Assembly (NCBI RefSeq): GCF_001613425.1 | Contig: NZ_BDCI01000035.1 | Span: 62,001 to 126,000 of the forward strand | Source of the DNA: Nocardia vulneris | GTDB taxonomy: Bacteria; Actinomycetota; Actinomycetes; Mycobacteriales; Mycobacteriaceae | Direction: 5' to 3' | DNA length: 64,000 nt | Shown here: positions 63,109 through 64,000 of the stretch, in pieces | Numbering within the stretch: position 1 is the stretch's first letter | Layout: the number at the start of each line of letters is the position of its first letter | The notes under the pieces: generated by a model | What the model saw: only the letters and a program-made list of their open reading frames with translations | What the model was told of the DNA's origin: nothing | The model's database searches: none | Program-made: the position numbers and the translations under genes

Positions 63109-63191
63109 AGGCGTCAAAACCCGTGCGGTACGTCAAAACTGGTGCGGCGGTTCGGGGCACACCCCTCCCGGCGGAGGGCGGAGGGTTGGGC

Positions 63192-64000
63192 TCAGACTGC
63201 CAGGCAGCCCGGGCCGAGCAGCGCTTTCAAATCGCCCATCAATGCCGAGGAGGGGGAGACGCGCAGGCTGTCGTCGAGTTTCAGGAGGGTGGTTTTGTCG
63301 CGGGCGCCTACGTGGCGGATGTGCACGTCGGCGGTGCCGGGGTGGCGGGACAGGACGCGCTTGAGTTCGCCGATCTTGTCGGGGGTGCACAGGCGGGTGG
63401 AGAGGGTGACGGCGAGCGGTTTGGCCACGCCGATGGAGGACAGGTCGGGGACGGCGAGGTCGTTGGCGATGAGCGAGATGCGATCGTCGCGGACCGAGAC
63501 CCGCGCCTTCACCAGCACCACCGCGTCCTCGACCACGTCCATGCCGTAGACCGAGTAGGCCTGCGGGAAGAACAGCACCTCGATACCACCGGAGAGGTCT
63601 TCGAGCTGCGCGGACGCCCAGGCGAGACCGTTCTTGTTGATGCGCCGGTTGACCGAGGCGAGGATGCCGCCGAGGGTCACCTGCGCGCCGTCCTTGATAT
63701 CGCCTTCGAGGATGGCGGGGATCTGCGTATCCGCCTGCGCCGCGAGCACATGCTCGACGCCGTTGAGCGGATGCCCGGACACGTACAGGCCGAGCATCTC
63801 GCGCTCGAGGGCCAGCTTGTGCTTGGACTCCCACTCGTCGTCGGGCACCTTCACGTTGAACACCGAGGCCACCGACTCGTCCGCGTCGACGCCGCCGAAC
63901 AGGTCGAACTGCCCGATCGCCTCGGCCTTCTTGGTGGACATCACCGCGTCGATGGCATCGGAGTGCACCAGCAGCAGACCCTTGCGCGGGTGCCCGAGCG
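63192..64000 (-). CDS. dnaE1: DNA polymerase III alpha subunit, C-terminal part
   Basis: The last about 269 residues of the replicative polymerase; the rest lies beyond the right edge. Visible are HPRKGLLLVHSDAIDAVMST, KKAEAIGQFDLFG, ALEREMLGLYVSGHPLNGVE and the OB-fold VTLGGILASVNRRINKNGLA, then LEDLSGGIEVLFFP and a C-terminal domain ending MGDLKALLGPGCLAV. The catalytic PHP and palm domains are outside the window. The frame is intact to the edge. Confidence 0.95.
   Translation of the reverse strand, partial: LGHPRKGLLLVHSDAIDAVMSTKKAEAIGQFDLFGGVDADESVASVFNVKVPDDEWESKHKLALEREMLGLYVSGHPLNGVEHVLAAQADTQIPAILEGDIKDGAQVTLGGILASVNRRINKNGLAWASAQLEDLSGGIEVLFFPQAYSVYGMDVVEDAVVLVKARVSVRDDRISLIANDLAVPDLSSIGVAKPLAVTLSTRLCTPDKIGELKRVLSRHPGTADVHIRHVGARDKTTLLKLDDSLRVSPSSALMGDLKALLGPGCLAV

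Overview
The window is high-GC actinobacterial chromosome, almost certainly a mycolic-acid-containing genus, and Nocardia fits best. Evidence: very high G+C, frequent GTG starts, an MspA-type porin, a Ddn-type F420-dependent reductase, an actinobacterial BioQ biotin regulon, and a gene order that, from memory, follows the Mycobacterium tuberculosis segment dnaE1 - ilvA - treX/Y - bioAFD - bioB/bsaP - nadABC - hisDC. Conserved blocks carry metabolism. Genes between them (esterases, regulators with their own targets, efflux pumps, uptake systems) look accessory.

Layout. 1-2015: hisC (cut by the window edge) and hisD. 2016-2577: repeat-rich spacer. 2578-7001: Ser/Thr kinase, penicillin-binding lipoprotein, arylamine N-acetyltransferase. 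7034-18162: accessory region with a broken MarR gene, a truncated MFS gene, a PaaX-type regulator, an SDR/TetR pair, a TerB protein, a winged-helix protein and two paralogous secreted esterases. 18262-22704: nadC-nadB-nadA facing a Nudix-type regulator, with a palindrome in the divergent promoter. 22787-25785: DUF6506 duplication protein, 58-residue basic protein, P-loop kinase, DUF1353 protein, DUF2567-like membrane protein and the biotin synthase auxiliary protein. 25794-27611: bioB and divergent bioQ.

27636-37954 is transport: an MFS pump, an Ssu-like sulfonate ABC system with a flavin monooxygenase, a membrane-anchored hydrolase, and a vitamin B12 ABC importer behind a cobalamin riboswitch. 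38061-41570 holds bioD, bioF and bioA; bioF and bioA each have a BioQ box, as does bioB. 41749-43669 has a MarR-GNAT fusion and an overlapping MarR/cupin pair. 43728-51706 is alpha-glucan metabolism: treX (glgX), treY and a GH13 alpha-glucosidase, plus an unusual membrane-anchored maltodextrin-binding-protein-like gene; treZ is not next to treY.

51703-62750: DUF2235 hydrolase, MspA porin, LAL-type LuxR regulator, Ddn-like reductase, ilvA, beta-lactamase-family esterase, methyltransferase, and a TetR/Cmx-type MFS pair with two matching operators. The window ends inside dnaE1 on the minus strand.

The least explained material is (1) the MalE-like anchored protein between the trehalose genes and the alpha-glucosidase, (2) two families of intergenic hairpin repeats present at distant sites in the window, and (3) a three-fold repeated start-codon module between the B12 permease and ATPase genes. 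No rRNA, tRNA, CRISPR array, insertion sequence or prophage was recognised.
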